From Bacteroidota bacterium (lineage in GTDB: Bacteria > Bacteroidota > Bacteroidia > UBA7662), in NCBI GenBank assembly GCA_005799065.1, contig SYHW01000055.1, forward strand, positions 1 through 37,903: a DNA stretch of 37,903 nucleotides, read 5' to 3'. Made by a program: the position numbers and the translations under genes. A model generated the notes under the pieces. It was not told where the DNA came from. It saw only the letters and a list, made by a program, of their open reading frames with translations, and did not search any database. This document shows, one piece after another, positions 16,535 through 25,150 of this stretch. Position 1 is the first letter of the stretch. The number at the start of each line of letters is the position of its first letter.

Positions 16535-17380
16535 GTGGACGTATTGAGCATAGATACAGGATTTTTCAAACTCGATGGCGGAGCCATGTTCGGCGTGGTG
16601 CCTAAAACGCTTTGGAGCCGTCATGTAGCCCCCGACGCCAATAACTTATGTACGTGGGCCATGCGCTGCCTACTCATTGCGGATGACGAGCGACTCATTC
16701 TGATCGATACAGGACTGGGTGATAAGCAATCCGCCAAATTTTTTAGTTTTTACGAACCCCACGGCGCGTTTACCTTGTTGGGAAGCCTTCAGTCGAAGGG
16801 CATTCAGCCCAGCGACATCACCGATGTGGTACTCACCCACCTCCACTTCGATCATTGCGGGGGTGCAGTTCGTCGATCGATCGACGGACAGTCTTGGGTG
16901 CCGACCTTCCCCAAAGCCACCTACTGGATCAGCGAAGATCAATACCGATGGGCCTATCCATCCCCAAACCCACGCGAACGCGCTTCATTTCTACCGGAGA
17001 ATTTCGCACCACTTTTCGATCAACAGCGCGTTCACCTGGTGAAGCGCGGCGAACAGGCGGCCGGATTGGATGTATTGATGGTGGATGGACACACCGACGG
17101 TATGATGTTGCCTCTGTTGGAGGTAAATCAACAAAAAATACTCTATTGTGCCGATCTGTTGCCATCCGTTGCCCATCTGCCCATTGCCTGGGTGATGGGC
17201 TATGACACCCGGCCTTTATTGACCTTGCAAGAAAAATCAGACATTCTGTCACGAGCCGCCCGCGAAAACTGGTTGTTGTTTTTTGAACACGACGCCCAAA
17301 ACGAAATGTGTTCGCTCCGCGAAGGAGAAAAAGGCATTGTGGTCGGCGAAACACTCAGCCTACAAGAACTATTCAAATGA
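16535..17380 (+). CDS. MBL-fold metallo-hydrolase (lactonase-like)
   Basis: A 281-residue metallo-beta-lactamase-fold hydrolase. The dinuclear zinc motif HxHxDH is THLHFDHCGG (His102, His104, Asp106, His107). Further metal ligands are likely in VDGHTDGMM, the YCADL segment and FFEHDAQ. The layout resembles quorum-quenching lactonase and related soluble hydrolases, but the substrate is unknown. The start is GTG 16535, giving MDVLSIDTGFFKLDGGAMFG, which fits related proteins; no ATG lies nearby in frame. The stop overlaps the start of the HAD gene as ATGA, so the two are translated together, and the pair may act in one small-molecule pathway. Confidence 0.83.
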   Translation: MDVLSIDTGFFKLDGGAMFGVVPKTLWSRHVAPDANNLCTWAMRCLLIADDERLILIDTGLGDKQSAKFFSFYEPHGAFTLLGSLQSKGIQPSDITDVVLTHLHFDHCGGAVRRSIDGQSWVPTFPKATYWISEDQYRWAYPSPNPRERASFLPENFAPLFDQQRVHLVKRGEQAAGLDVLMVDGHTDGMMLPLLEVNQQKILYCADLLPSVAHLPIAWVMGYDTRPLLTLQEKSDILSRAARENWLLFFEHDAQNEMCSLREGEKGIVVGETLSLQELFK

Positions 17381-17760
17381 CCATTGCCATCGATTTTGAC
17401 GGCGTCATTCATTCCTACAGCCGGGGTTGGCAAGGGGGCGAAATATATGACCTACCCGTTGAGGGCACCCGTGAGGCACTCACCGAACTGCGCGCAAAGG
17501 GCTGGAAAATCTATATTTTTAGTACGCGAACCAACAAAATATACCACAAAAATGACCATCCTCCTCAAGAGGAACGGATGAAAATTTACCTCGAGGAACA
17601 CGGCATTCCTTACGATAAAATCTGGAGTTTTGGCAAACCTATGGCCGATATCTATCTCGACGACCGGGCCCTGAACTTTCGTGGAAAATGGGTTGATTCC
17701 CTGCAGGAAATTGAGCAATTTCAGGTATGGAACCGTGATGCATCGAACCCTAATGGCTAA
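17377..17760 (+). CDS. Small HAD-like hydrolase
   Basis: A 127-residue hydrolase of the HAD superfamily, probably a phosphatase. Motif I is IAIDFDGVIHSY with the two catalytic aspartates; motif II is the Ser in YIFSTRTNK; the acidic motif IV is IYLDDRALNF. No large cap domain is present, as in short BT0820-like Bacteroidota hydrolases. The substrate is unknown. The track start at 17308 lies inside the MBL gene; ATG 17377 overlaps its stop as ATGA and begins directly at the first conserved strand, so it is preferred. Confidence 0.82.
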   Translation: MTIAIDFDGVIHSYSRGWQGGEIYDLPVEGTREALTELRAKGWKIYIFSTRTNKIYHKNDHPPQEERMKIYLEEHGIPYDKIWSFGKPMADIYLDDRALNFRGKWVDSLQEIEQFQVWNRDASNPNG

Positions 17761-17786
17761 TTAAATAAACCTTCCACCCCTTCGTA

Positions 17787-17794
17787 TACGTTTG
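17787..17794 (+). promoter_or_regulatory. -7 box TACGTTTG upstream of lon
   Basis: TACGTTTG matches TAnnTTTG exactly and lies 80 bp before the lon ATG. No clear TTTG -33 element stands upstream at normal spacing. The palindrome at 17841-17855 would fall in the resulting leader. Confidence 0.35.
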
Positions 17795-17840
17795 ATCCAC
17801 TAAATGGCACTTTAATTGCAGTGCAGCATTACTTAATTGG

Positions 17841-17855
17841 CTGACAGGCTGTCAG
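17841..17855. promoter_or_regulatory. Perfect palindrome CTGACAG-G-CTGTCAG before lon (operator candidate)
   Basis: Two 7-bp arms with a single central base form a perfect inverted repeat ending 19 bp before the lon ATG. It is the strongest short palindrome I saw in any intergenic region of the window. Its size and position fit a repressor site or a leader hairpin; which one cannot be told here. Confidence 0.55.
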
Positions 17856-17874
17856 ACGATTCCTACCTAAGCCC

Positions 17875-20373
17875 ATGAGCAGAAGAAATCCATCATCACC
17901 ATTCGAACATATGCACGGCTACGACGACGACGCCGAAACCGACTTCTTCCCCATTTCTACCCCTACTGAGGAGGAGGAAGACTCGAGCGAAGAACTCCCA
18001 GGCGAACTCCCCATACTACCTCTTCGCAACACCGTATTGTTTCCTGGTGTTGTTATCCCCATAACGGTAGGCCGCGACAAATCCATTCGGCTTATACGCG
18101 ATGCCAATAGTGGCAGCAAAATCATTGGCGTCCTTTCCCAGACCGATGTATCTGTCGAAGAGCCCGGTGTCGGGGATTTGCACAACATCGGAACCGTTGC
18201 GCGCATACTGAAAATGCTCCGCATGCCCGATGGAAATACAACGGTGATCATTCAAGGTCGACAAAGGTTTAGACTTGAAGAGATTACCAGTACTGAACCC
18301 TATCTCAGGGCTCGGGTGACGCCCCACCGCGATGTAAAGCCACGCAAGAACGATAAGGAATTTGAGGCGCTGATAGGATCCATGAAGGATATGGCCCTTC
18401 AAATCATTGAGCAGTCGCCCAATATCCCCAGCGAGGCCGCCATCGCCCTGCGCAACATCGAAAGCGCAGCCTTCCTCATCAACTTTATCGCCAGCAACCT
18501 CAATACTGATGTGGCTGAGAAACAGCGCCTACTCGAAATGGAGGGTCTAAAAGACCGTGCTACGGACGTGCTCACCCAGCTCAATAAAGAACTCCAGATG
18601 CTGGAGTTAAAAAATCAGATTCAAAGCAAGGTCAAGGTCGATATCGATAAGCAACAACGCGAATATTTCCTACACCAACAACTCAAGACCATACAGGAAG
18701 AACTAGGAGGGGCAACACCCGACTTGGAGGCGCAAAACCTTCGAGAGCGCGCCAAAAAGAAACAGTGGAGTGCTCAAGTTCGCCAGCATTTCGATAAAGA
18801 AATAGACAAATTGCAGCGCATGAATCCAGCGGCTGCCGATTACAGCGTTGTACTCAACTATGTTGAATTGATGCTCGATTTACCATGGGATGTATACAGC
18901 ACGGATCGTTTCGACCTAAAAAGGGCGCAAAAAATTCTGGATCAAGACCATTACGGCCTCGATAAGGTGAAAGACCGCATTATGGAGTTCTTGGCGGTGT
19001 TGAAACTCAAGGCCAATATGAAAGCCCCAATTCTTTTGCTTGTGGGGCCCCCGGGCGTCGGTAAAACCTCCTTGGGAAAAAGTATAGCGCGTGCCATCGG
19101 TCGAAAATATGTGCGCATGAGCCTTGGTGGCGTGCATGATGAGGCTGTCATCCGCGGTCACCGCAAGACATACATTGGCGCCATGCCCGGACGAATCATA
19201 CAGAGTTTGAAAAAAGCGGGCAGCAGCAATCCCGTGATGGTACTCGATGAGATCGATAAAGTGGGCAGTGATTACCGGGGCGATGTTTCTTCCGCCCTTC
19301 TGGAAGTATTGGATCCCGAACAAAACAGCACATTCTTCGATCATTACCTCGAGGTCGACTACGACCTGAGCAAAGTCCTGTTTATCGCCACCGCCAATAG
19401 TTTATCGAGCATACAACCCGCTCTGCTCGACCGGATGGAGGTCATTGAAATTAATGGATATACATTAGAAGAGAAGCAAGAAATTGCTCGTAAATACCTC
19501 ATTCCCAAACAATTGGAGGAGCATGGACTCACCAAAGATGATTTTTCGATCCAGGCAGCGATGACCCGATACATCATCGAACGATATACCCGCGAATCGG
19601 GTGTGCGCAGCCTCGACAAGAAAATAGCCTCCATGGTTCGGGGGTTTGCGCGCCATAAAGCCATGGAAACGCCCTACCGGGTGCAGGTGAACCGCGACGA
19701 TTGCCACAAAATTTTGGGTGCTCCCATATTTGACCCCGACGAATATGAAGGAAACCAAATCGCGGGGGTCGTTACCGGGCTGGCCTGGACCTCGGCCGGA
19801 GGTGACATCCTCTTTATTGAAACGAGCTTGAGCCGAGGAAAGGGAAAAGTCAACATCACGGGGAATCTGGGTGCTGTGATGAAGGAATCGGCCTCGATTG
19901 CTTTGGCCTATGTAAAAGTACATGCCCGTGAACTGGGAATTGATTACCGTTTGTTTGATTCGGTAGACATCCACATTCATGTGCCTGAAGGCGCCACGCC
20001 CAAAGATGGACCATCGGCAGGGATCACAATGCTCACGAGCATTGTTTCGGCCTTTACCCAAAGAAAAATTCGTCAAAAGTTGGCTATGACTGGTGAAATA
20101 ACCCTTAGAGGCCGCGTTTTACCGGTTGGAGGAATCAAGGAGAAGATCCTGGCAGCCAAAAGAGCCGGAATAGGCCATATTGTGCTGAGTAAACAGAACC
20201 GAAAAGACATTGAAGAAATTAGGCAAGACTACATTCGCGACCTCGAATTCCATTATGTAGACCGTATGTCGGACGTCCTGGCATTCGCCCTGCTCCCAGA
20301 AAAAGTACAGAAGGCAGTCGACCTCATGTCTATGATTGAACCCAACACGGGTGTTCAACTCAACGCCAACTAA
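17875..20373 (+). CDS. lon: ATP-dependent Lon protease
   Basis: An 832-residue cytoplasmic AAA+ serine protease that degrades misfolded and regulatory proteins. It has a LON substrate-binding domain (about 45-240, from [19 protein letters not shown]), a coiled helical linker, an AAA+ domain with Walker [14 protein letters not shown] (about 390) and Walker [11 protein letters not shown], and a protease domain with the Ser-Lys dyad in DGPSAG (Ser near 714) and GGIKEK (Lys near 755). Length is usual for Bacteroidota Lon, which carries an acidic N-terminal extension ([14 protein letters not shown]). The upstream palindrome suggests stress control. rsgA follows on the same strand after 11 bp, so the two are probably co-transcribed. 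Confidence 0.97.
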   Translation: MSRRNPSSPFEHMHGYDDDAETDFFPISTPTEEEEDSSEELPGELPILPLRNTVLFPGVVIPITVGRDKSIRLIRDANSGSKIIGVLSQTDVSVEEPGVGDLHNIGTVARILKMLRMPDGNTTVIIQGRQRFRLEEITSTEPYLRARVTPHRDVKPRKNDKEFEALIGSMKDMALQIIEQSPNIPSEAAIALRNIESAAFLINFIASNLNTDVAEKQRLLEMEGLKDRATDVLTQLNKELQMLELKNQIQSKVKVDIDKQQREYFLHQQLKTIQEELGGATPDLEAQNLRERAKKKQWSAQVRQHFDKEIDKLQRMNPAAADYSVVLNYVELMLDLPWDVYSTDRFDLKRAQKILDQDHYGLDKVKDRIMEFLAVLKLKANMKAPILLLVGPPGVGKTSLGKSIARAIGRKYVRMSLGGVHDEAVIRGHRKTYIGAMPGRIIQSLKKAGSSNPVMVLDEIDKVGSDYRGDVSSALLEVLDPEQNSTFFDHYLEVDYDLSKVLFIATANSLSSIQPALLDRMEVIEINGYTLEEKQEIARKYLIPKQLEEHGLTKDDFSIQAAMTRYIIERYTRESGVRSLDKKIASMVRGFARHKAMETPYRVQVNRDDCHKILGAPIFDPDEYEGNQIAGVVTGLAWTSAGGDILFIETSLSRGKGKVNITGNLGAVMKESASIALAYVKVHARELGIDYRLFDSVDIHIHVPEGATPKDGPSAGITMLTSIVSAFTQRKIRQKLAMTGEITLRGRVLPVGGIKEKILAAKRAGIGHIVLSKQNRKDIEEIRQDYIRDLEFHYVDRMSDVLAFALLPEKVQKAVDLMSMIEPNTGVQLNAN

Positions 20374-20384
20374 ATATTGGCCGG

Positions 20385-21305
20385 ATGACGATTGGTCAGG
20401 TCACTAAATCCACTGGAAGTTGGTATGAAGTGGATGTGGGCCAAGGCCAAACGTTGAAGTGCCGTTTGCGGGGTAAAATCAGACTCGACGATTCAGCGAA
20501 GACCAATCCTGTAGCGGTGGGTGACCACGTTCGGGTGCACCTCGATGATCATGAGGAGGCGGTCATTACAGAAATCCTGCCGAGAGTTAATCACATCATG
20601 CGGCGAGCAACCAATCTGAGCAAGCAGCACCATGTTTTGGCCGCCAATATAGACCAGGTGATGATCGTGGCCAGCTTGTTGCGGCCCAAAATATCGCCCG
20701 GATTCATCGACCGCTATCTGGTGACCACCGAGGCCTACGGCATTGATGCTGTTTTGGTGCTGAACAAAGCCGACCAATGGTCTGAAAAGGAATGGGATCA
20801 AGCGAAAGAACTCTCGGCGATCTACTCGAATGCCGGTTATTCTGTATTGTGCACCTCTGCACACAGGGGCGATGGAGTCCATTCCGTACATGAACTTTTA
20901 CAGGCTAAAACTACGCTGATCAGTGGATTTTCAGGAGTTGGGAAAAGCAGTCTACTCAATAAGCTGTTTGGTCAATTGAACCTGAAGACCGGTGAGGTAA
21001 GTAAGTTTTCGAGCAAAGGCACCCACACCACCACATTTGCCCAGATGTTCACCCCCGAGCCCGACTTAAGAATTATTGATACACCAGGCATCAAGGAGTG
21101 GGGTCTGGCCGACATTGCCGGCTATGAACTGAGTCACCACTTTCCTGAATTTCGTAGCTACCTTGCCCTGTGCCACTTTAATACCTGTACGCATGCGCAT
21201 GAGCCCCACTGTGCTGTGCGGGAGGCCGTTGATCAAGGACAGATTCATCCACAGCGCTACAAGAGTTACATCAGTATGCTCCTCAATGAGGATAACCGTT
21301 CCTAA
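20385..21305 (+). CDS. rsgA: Ribosome small subunit-dependent GTPase A
   Basis: A 306-residue circularly permuted GTPase that helps mature the 30S subunit. An N-terminal OB fold (about 1-70) precedes the GTPase motifs in permuted order: G4 LNKAD (126-130), G5-like CTSAHRG, G1 GFSGVGKSS (181-189), G2/G3 region with THTTTFAQM and DTPGIKEWG. The C-terminal zinc-binding segment reads CHFNTCTHAHEPHC. Length is normal. It lies 11 bp after lon. The dtd gene follows after a repeat array that begins 41 bp downstream. Confidence 0.96.
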   Translation: MTIGQVTKSTGSWYEVDVGQGQTLKCRLRGKIRLDDSAKTNPVAVGDHVRVHLDDHEEAVITEILPRVNHIMRRATNLSKQHHVLAANIDQVMIVASLLRPKISPGFIDRYLVTTEAYGIDAVLVLNKADQWSEKEWDQAKELSAIYSNAGYSVLCTSAHRGDGVHSVHELLQAKTTLISGFSGVGKSSLLNKLFGQLNLKTGEVSKFSSKGTHTTTFAQMFTPEPDLRIIDTPGIKEWGLADIAGYELSHHFPEFRSYLALCHFNTCTHAHEPHCAVREAVDQGQIHPQRYKSYISMLLNEDNRS

Positions 21306-21351
21306 GCGGATGCTCATTTTGGGCGTTCCGTACGCACTTTCTTCACAGTCG

Positions 21352-21414
21352 ATGAAAACCAAAGCGCAAACGCTACAGTCGATGAAAATCAATGTGCAAC
21401 CATATAGTCTATGA
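21352..21414 (+). CDS. Mini-ORF 1 of the repeat array (20 aa)
   Basis: ATG AAA ACC ... CTA TGA encodes MKTKAQTLQSMKINVQPYSL, two degenerate 10-residue repeats. Its TGA overlaps the ATG of the next mini-ORF as ATGA. Translation is unproven; the precise overlap, repeated in the next unit, is the only support. It could act as a leader ORF coupling ribosomes from rsgA to dtd, or be a by-product of repeat expansion. Confidence 0.3.
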   Translation: MKTKAQTLQSMKINVQPYSL

Positions 21415-21473
21415 AAACCAAAGCGCAAACGCTACAGTCGATGAAAATCAATGTGCAACCATATAGTCTATGA
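21411..21473 (+). CDS. Mini-ORF 2 of the repeat array (20 aa)
   Basis: Identical in protein sequence to mini-ORF 1. Its ATG overlaps the stop of mini-ORF 1, and its own TGA (21471-21473) overlaps the dtd ATG (21470-21472), again as ATGA. The 59-bp period, one base short of 20 codons, is what makes every stop meet the next start. Expression is unproven. Confidence 0.3.
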   Translation: MKTKAQTLQSMKINVQPYSL

Positions 21474-21922
21474 AAACCATTACCCAACGCGTACGATCGG
21501 CTTCCGTTACGGTTGAAGGCGAAGTCATCGGCCAGATTGGCCATGGTCTGTTGGTTTTGGCCGGCTGGGCCATTGGGGATACTGTTTCCGATCATGAGTG
21601 GATGGCTTCGAAACTCATTCATATGCGGATTTTTCCCGACGAAAACGGTCAAATGAATCGATCACTGCTCGAAGTAGGAGGGGAAATCCTGGTTGTGAGT
21701 CAGTTCACCCTCTTTGCATCCACCAAAAAAGGAAATCGTCCGGGTTTTGCCTTGGCCGCCAGTCCGGCAGATGCCCTGCGTTTGTATGAACATTTCTGTC
21801 TGACGCTTAATCAATTGTTACCTACACGCATTCAAACCGGACGATTCGGTGCCGATATGCTGATTCAATCGGAAAATTACGGCCCCGTTACCATTCCTAT
21901 CGACACCCAAAATAAAATATGA
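21470..21922 (+). CDS. dtd: D-aminoacyl-tRNA deacylase
   Basis: A 150-residue enzyme that hydrolyses D-amino acids (and glycine mischarged on tRNA-Ala) from tRNA. The DTD signature SQFTLFASTKKGNRPGFALAASP is present (about residues 78-100), and the second active-site loop is GPVTIPIDT near the C-terminus, in place of the commoner NxGPVT. Length is normal. The start ATG 21470 lies in the last partial unit of the 59-bp repeat array and overlaps the stop of mini-ORF 2. The stop overlaps the start of the MazG-like gene as ATGA, so these two are coupled. Confidence 0.95.
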   Translation: MKTITQRVRSASVTVEGEVIGQIGHGLLVLAGWAIGDTVSDHEWMASKLIHMRIFPDENGQMNRSLLEVGGEILVVSQFTLFASTKKGNRPGFALAASPADALRLYEHFCLTLNQLLPTRIQTGRFGADMLIQSENYGPVTIPIDTQNKI

Positions 21923-22305
21923 CAAACCCTACATCAATTCCAACATCAGGCCTTGCGGATGCAAACGAAACACTCAGCCTAAAGGAGATTCAGAATCAAG
22001 TGGATGCATGGATCCGCACTCTGGGTGTGCGTTATTTCAATGAACTCACCAACACTGCCCTATTAATGGAGGAGGTCGGAGAACTCGCCCGTATAATGGC
22101 TAGGGCCTATGGTGAGCAGTCTTTCAAAGAAGGTGAAACTGCCGAACAATTGGCCGACGAGATGGCCGATGTACTTTGGGTCCTCATATGCTTAGCCAAC
22201 CAAACCGGTGTAAATCTGGAGGCGGCGTTCAGAAAAAATTTGGAGAAAAAATCTACCCGTGATGCCCAACGGCACCTCAACAATCCAAAATTAAACACCG
22301 ACTAA
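21919..22305 (+). CDS. MazG-like nucleotide pyrophosphohydrolase
   Basis: A 128-residue all-alpha NTP pyrophosphatase of the MazG superfamily, which cleaves (d)NTPs to monophosphates and PPi and may clean the nucleotide pool. The metal-binding pattern is visible as LMEEVGELARIMARA followed by LADEMADVLWVLICLAN, the ExxE...ExxD arrangement. A 20-residue N-terminal extension rich in Ser/Thr precedes the domain. Its start overlaps the dtd stop by four bases. It is convergent with the comB-like gene, 23 bp away. Confidence 0.88.
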   Translation: MTNPTSIPTSGLADANETLSLKEIQNQVDAWIRTLGVRYFNELTNTALLMEEVGELARIMARAYGEQSFKEGETAEQLADEMADVLWVLICLANQTGVNLEAAFRKNLEKKSTRDAQRHLNNPKLNTD

Positions 22306-22328
22306 AGCACCTTTTCGAACCATAAATG

Positions 22329-23042
22329 CTAGGAGCCCGCTACCAATTCACCGTCAACCAACAGCGGAACCATGTCGTATAAATCGCTCTTCAAGCAAAA
22401 AGCGATTTCATCGGCCAGACCTTTGGCAGCCAAACGCAAGAAATGGGAAGAACTCTGTACGGCTGTTTCAAGACCGTTTTCACGCTGTTTGTGTAGGTCC
22501 AGGGCAACAACAGCTGGATCGCCTGTCAATTGAAAATATTCGGTCAATAAGGCCAAAAATCCGCCTGCACACAAGGTATCTTCCAAGCTCAATTGACCTT
22601 TCCAACCCGCGCAGAACAACACAACATCTCCATTAAACTGAACAAGCTGCCGAACTACCGCCTTCTGATTGAGGAATCCGCCAATAAGGATCCGCTCCGC
22701 AGCCAGCGACAAAAGAAGCGCCCGGGTGCCATTCGTTGTTGTGAGCGCAATTTTTTGTCCGGCCCATTGACCCTCACGGTACGAAAAAGGAGAATTGCCC
22801 AGGCTAAAGCCCTCGGCGACTTGACCACCGCGTTCTGCTGCTGGAATGTATCCTTTTTGTGCCCAAAACACCGCATCATCAGGCTCTGCAACCGGTCTAA
22901 AAGCAGAAACACCATGGAAAAGACCGGTAATGATGGCTGAGCTTGCCCTGAGAACATCTATGATCACGACACATTTACCAGAAAAATCATGGCATCCCGA
23001 TAGAAGTGGACTCAAACAAACCTCAATCGTGCGGTTCTTCAT
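22329..23042 (-). CDS. 2-phosphosulfolactate phosphatase family protein (ComB-like)
   Basis: From ATG 23042 this is a 237-residue member of the ComB family, Mg-dependent phosphatases named for 2-phosphosulfolactate in coenzyme M synthesis; in bacteria that lack the pathway, the true substrate is unknown. Family stretches are VVIIDVLRASSAI, AERGGQVAEGFSLGNSP, IALTTTNGTRALL and SLEDTLCAGGFLALL. The track start at 23102 lies within gcvT; ATG 23042 shares a base with the gcvT stop (TGATG), which fixes the start and implies coupling. Confidence 0.85.
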   Translation of the reverse strand: MKNRTIEVCLSPLLSGCHDFSGKCVVIIDVLRASSAIITGLFHGVSAFRPVAEPDDAVFWAQKGYIPAAERGGQVAEGFSLGNSPFSYREGQWAGQKIALTTTNGTRALLLSLAAERILIGGFLNQKAVVRQLVQFNGDVVLFCAGWKGQLSLEDTLCAGGFLALLTEYFQLTGDPAVVALDLHKQRENGLETAVQSSSHFLRLAAKGLADEIAFCLKSDLYDMVPLLVDGELVAGS

Positions 23043-24130
23043 CAGACAAAAGGCAATTTCACCACTTGGGCCTTGAGATTCCTGCCGCGGATGTTGATCC
23101 ACAAACTACATCCCTCATGTTGATGCTCGGCATCCACAAATCCCAATCCAATCAACTTTCCTGTTGATGGCGATTCCGATCCTGAAGTTACCCGCCCGAT
23201 GATGTTGCCTGCGGCATCTAGAATCTCAAAATCATGGCGGGGGATTCCCTTATCAATCATCTCAAAACCCACCAGATAGCGACTGCATCCTCCATTTCTC
23301 TTACTGAGGAGCAAATCCTTGTGCATAAAATCCTTAGTGTAGCGTACAATCCAGTCCAACCGAGCTTCAACAGGTCCGCTGGTATAGCTCAGTTCATGCC
23401 CATTAAGGCAATAGCCTTTTTCCAATCGCAAAGTATCCCGGGCGCCCAATCCACAAGGCATAATTCTATAAGATGCACCCTCCTCCATTAGGGTGTTCCA
23501 TACTTGTTGCGCAGATGACTCCGGGATATACAATTCAAAACCTCCCGCGCCTGTGTAGCCCGTAGCGGAGATGATGACCCCTTCTACCCCAGCCACAGTA
23601 CCCGTGCAGAAATGGTAATAAGCCAATTCGCGAACGGCTTCGCTGGTGCATGACGCCAACACATCAACCGCTAATGGCCCTTGAATCGCCAAAAGAGCCG
23701 TGTTTTTCGAAATATCATGAATAGAACAATCCGGGCGCGCATGACGCTTCAAGACTTCAGAAATCTCTTCAACCCGAGAAGCATTCACCACCAACATGTA
23801 TTTCTCATCGGCCATTCGGTACACCAAAAGATCATCGACTATGCCCCCCTCTTCATGGGGGATGCAACTGTACTGTGCTTGTCCGATTTTTAGACGCGCC
23901 ACATCATTGGTGGTGATGTACTGCAAAAAAGCCAAGGCTCCGATGCCCTCTACCATAAATTGCCCCATATGCGACACATCAAACAGGCCACAGGCGTTGC
24001 GTACACTGAGGTGTTCATTTCGGATGCCCGAATAGCTTAATGGCATGTCATAACCAGCAAAAGGCATCATGCGCGCGCCTAATTGAAGATGAATGCCGTG
24101 CAAGGGGGTACGTAATAATGTTGATTCCAT
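23042..24130 (-). CDS. gcvT: Glycine cleavage system aminomethyltransferase (T protein)
   Basis: A 362-residue enzyme that moves the aminomethyl group from the H-protein lipoate to tetrahydrofolate, releasing ammonia. Recognisable parts are the N-terminus HGIHLQLGARMMPFAGYDMPLSY, the SHMGQF motif after NACGLFDV, YTGAGGFELYIP, and GLGARDTLRLEKGYCLNGHEL, with a C-terminal barrel (VGFEMIDKGIPRHD). Length is normal for the family. Other gcv genes are not adjacent. The stop overlaps the comB start. A TATTTTTA box (24135-24142, minus strand) lies four bases before the ATG. Confidence 0.95.
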   Translation of the reverse strand: MESTLLRTPLHGIHLQLGARMMPFAGYDMPLSYSGIRNEHLSVRNACGLFDVSHMGQFMVEGIGALAFLQYITTNDVARLKIGQAQYSCIPHEEGGIVDDLLVYRMADEKYMLVVNASRVEEISEVLKRHARPDCSIHDISKNTALLAIQGPLAVDVLASCTSEAVRELAYYHFCTGTVAGVEGVIISATGYTGAGGFELYIPESSAQQVWNTLMEEGASYRIMPCGLGARDTLRLEKGYCLNGHELSYTSGPVEARLDWIVRYTKDFMHKDLLLSKRNGGCSRYLVGFEMIDKGIPRHDFEILDAAGNIIGRVTSGSESPSTGKLIGLGFVDAEHQHEGCSLWINIRGRNLKAQVVKLPFV

Positions 24131-24163
24131 GCCGTAAAAATACGAGATATCACCGCTGAAGCC

Positions 24164-24171
24164 TATTTTTG
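24164..24171 (+). promoter_or_regulatory. -7 box TATTTTTG before the lpxD-like gene
   Basis: An exact TAnnTTTG match 16 bp before ATG 24188, in the short divergent region with gcvT. No obvious -33 TTTG stands at normal distance. The minus-strand counterpart TATTTTTA for gcvT lies at 24135-24142. Confidence 0.4.
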
Positions 24172-24187
24172 CCTTGATCTCTTTTAT

Positions 24188-25114
24188 ATGCTACTACCCC
24201 ATCCGATTACCCTCGAGCAGGCTGCACATTACTTACAATGTCGGTATGTCGGCGAACCCAATGCCCCCATCATGGGGCTCAATGAAATCCATAAAGTCAG
24301 GCCGGGCGACCTTACTTTTGTTGACTTCCACAAATACTACCTGAAGGCCCTTCACTCGGCAGCAGATTTTATTCTGATGGATCAGGAACCAGATGATCGG
24401 AACAATAAGTTCTTGTTAATCAGCGATCATCCCTTTGATGACTTCAATAAATTAATTAAGAGATACCACCAACCTACGCCCATTATTGGCGATCGATACT
24501 ATCGGGGCGTCGATGTTCAAATCGGTCCTGGCACCCAAATCATGGAGCAGGCCGTGATTGGCGACGGAGTGGTTATCGGACGCGACTGCCTGATCTACCC
24601 TCACGTCGTGATTTATCCGGGCACCTGCATCGGAGATCGCGTGGTCATCCATGCGCATACGGTGATTGGTCAGGATGCCTTCTACTTTAAGCGCAAACCC
24701 GAAGGATACGATAAGCTGTTGTCGTGCGGACGCGTCCTCATCCACGACGACGTTGAAATGGGTCCGGGTTGTACTGTTTCGCGCGGGGTAAGTGGCGACA
24801 CCATTATTGGTGCGGGCACCAAATTCGATGCGCAGGTACACATTGGGCACGGTGTTGAAATGGGCAAAAACTGTTTAATGGCGGCTCAAGTGGGAATAGG
24901 GGGCAAAACCATCATCGGAAATGAAGTGAAGTTGTGGGGACAGGTCGGCGTTCAGAAGGACATCCGAATAGGTGATGGGGCTGAAGTACTCGGGCAGTCG
25001 GGTATCACCAAATCCATAGAGGGTGGAAAAGTGTATTTCGGAACACCTGCTCTTGATGTGCGGCAGGTCTACCGCGAAATGGCCTGGCTTCGTTCGCAGG
25101 CACGCACCAAATGA
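24188..25114 (+). CDS. LpxD-like UDP-3-O-acylglucosamine N-acyltransferase homologue
   Basis: A 308-residue left-handed beta-helix acyltransferase related to LpxD, which adds the N-linked hydroxyacyl chain in lipid A synthesis. The N-terminal LpxD-type domain (about 1-100) includes MGLNEIHKVRPGDLTFVDFHKYY. Hexapeptide repeats follow from about 115 (VIGDGVVIGRDCLIYPHVVIYPGTCIGDR). The likely catalytic histidine is in AQVHIGHGVEMGKN. The C-terminal helix RQVYREMAWLRS is family-like. Bacteroidota often carry a second LpxD homologue apart from the main lpx cluster, and no other lpx gene is here, so this may be the paralogue with a modified substrate. Confidence 0.82.
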   Translation: MLLPHPITLEQAAHYLQCRYVGEPNAPIMGLNEIHKVRPGDLTFVDFHKYYLKALHSAADFILMDQEPDDRNNKFLLISDHPFDDFNKLIKRYHQPTPIIGDRYYRGVDVQIGPGTQIMEQAVIGDGVVIGRDCLIYPHVVIYPGTCIGDRVVIHAHTVIGQDAFYFKRKPEGYDKLLSCGRVLIHDDVEMGPGCTVSRGVSGDTIIGAGTKFDAQVHIGHGVEMGKNCLMAAQVGIGGKTIIGNEVKLWGQVGVQKDIRIGDGAEVLGQSGITKSIEGGKVYFGTPALDVRQVYREMAWLRSQARTK

Positions 25115-25150
25115 TTGACTTTAGATTGTCATGCCAATCGAATAAGGCCG

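Larger units (their letters stand above)
21347..21479 (+). repeat. 59-bp tandem array leading into dtd, made of 30+29-bp half units
   Basis: Units 21347-21405 and 21406-21464 differ at only one base (AGTCGATG vs AGTCTATG); a partial third begins at 21465 and becomes the dtd start. Each unit splits into two related halves, AGTCGATGAAAACCAAAGCG... and AGTCGATGAAAATCAATGTG.... All four halves, like dtd itself, begin with ATGAAA at 21352, 21382, 21411, 21441 and 21470. The first half translated, MKTKAQTLQS, resembles the first ten residues of Dtd, MKTITQRVRS. Confidence 0.9.

Noticed and set aside
19465-20076. 203-aa minus-strand ORF
   Set aside because: Antisense shadow of the lon protease domain.
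21347-21479. Possible CRISPR array
   Set aside because: The units are adjacent with no unique spacers, and every half-unit starts with ATGAAA matching the dtd start, so this is a tandem duplication.
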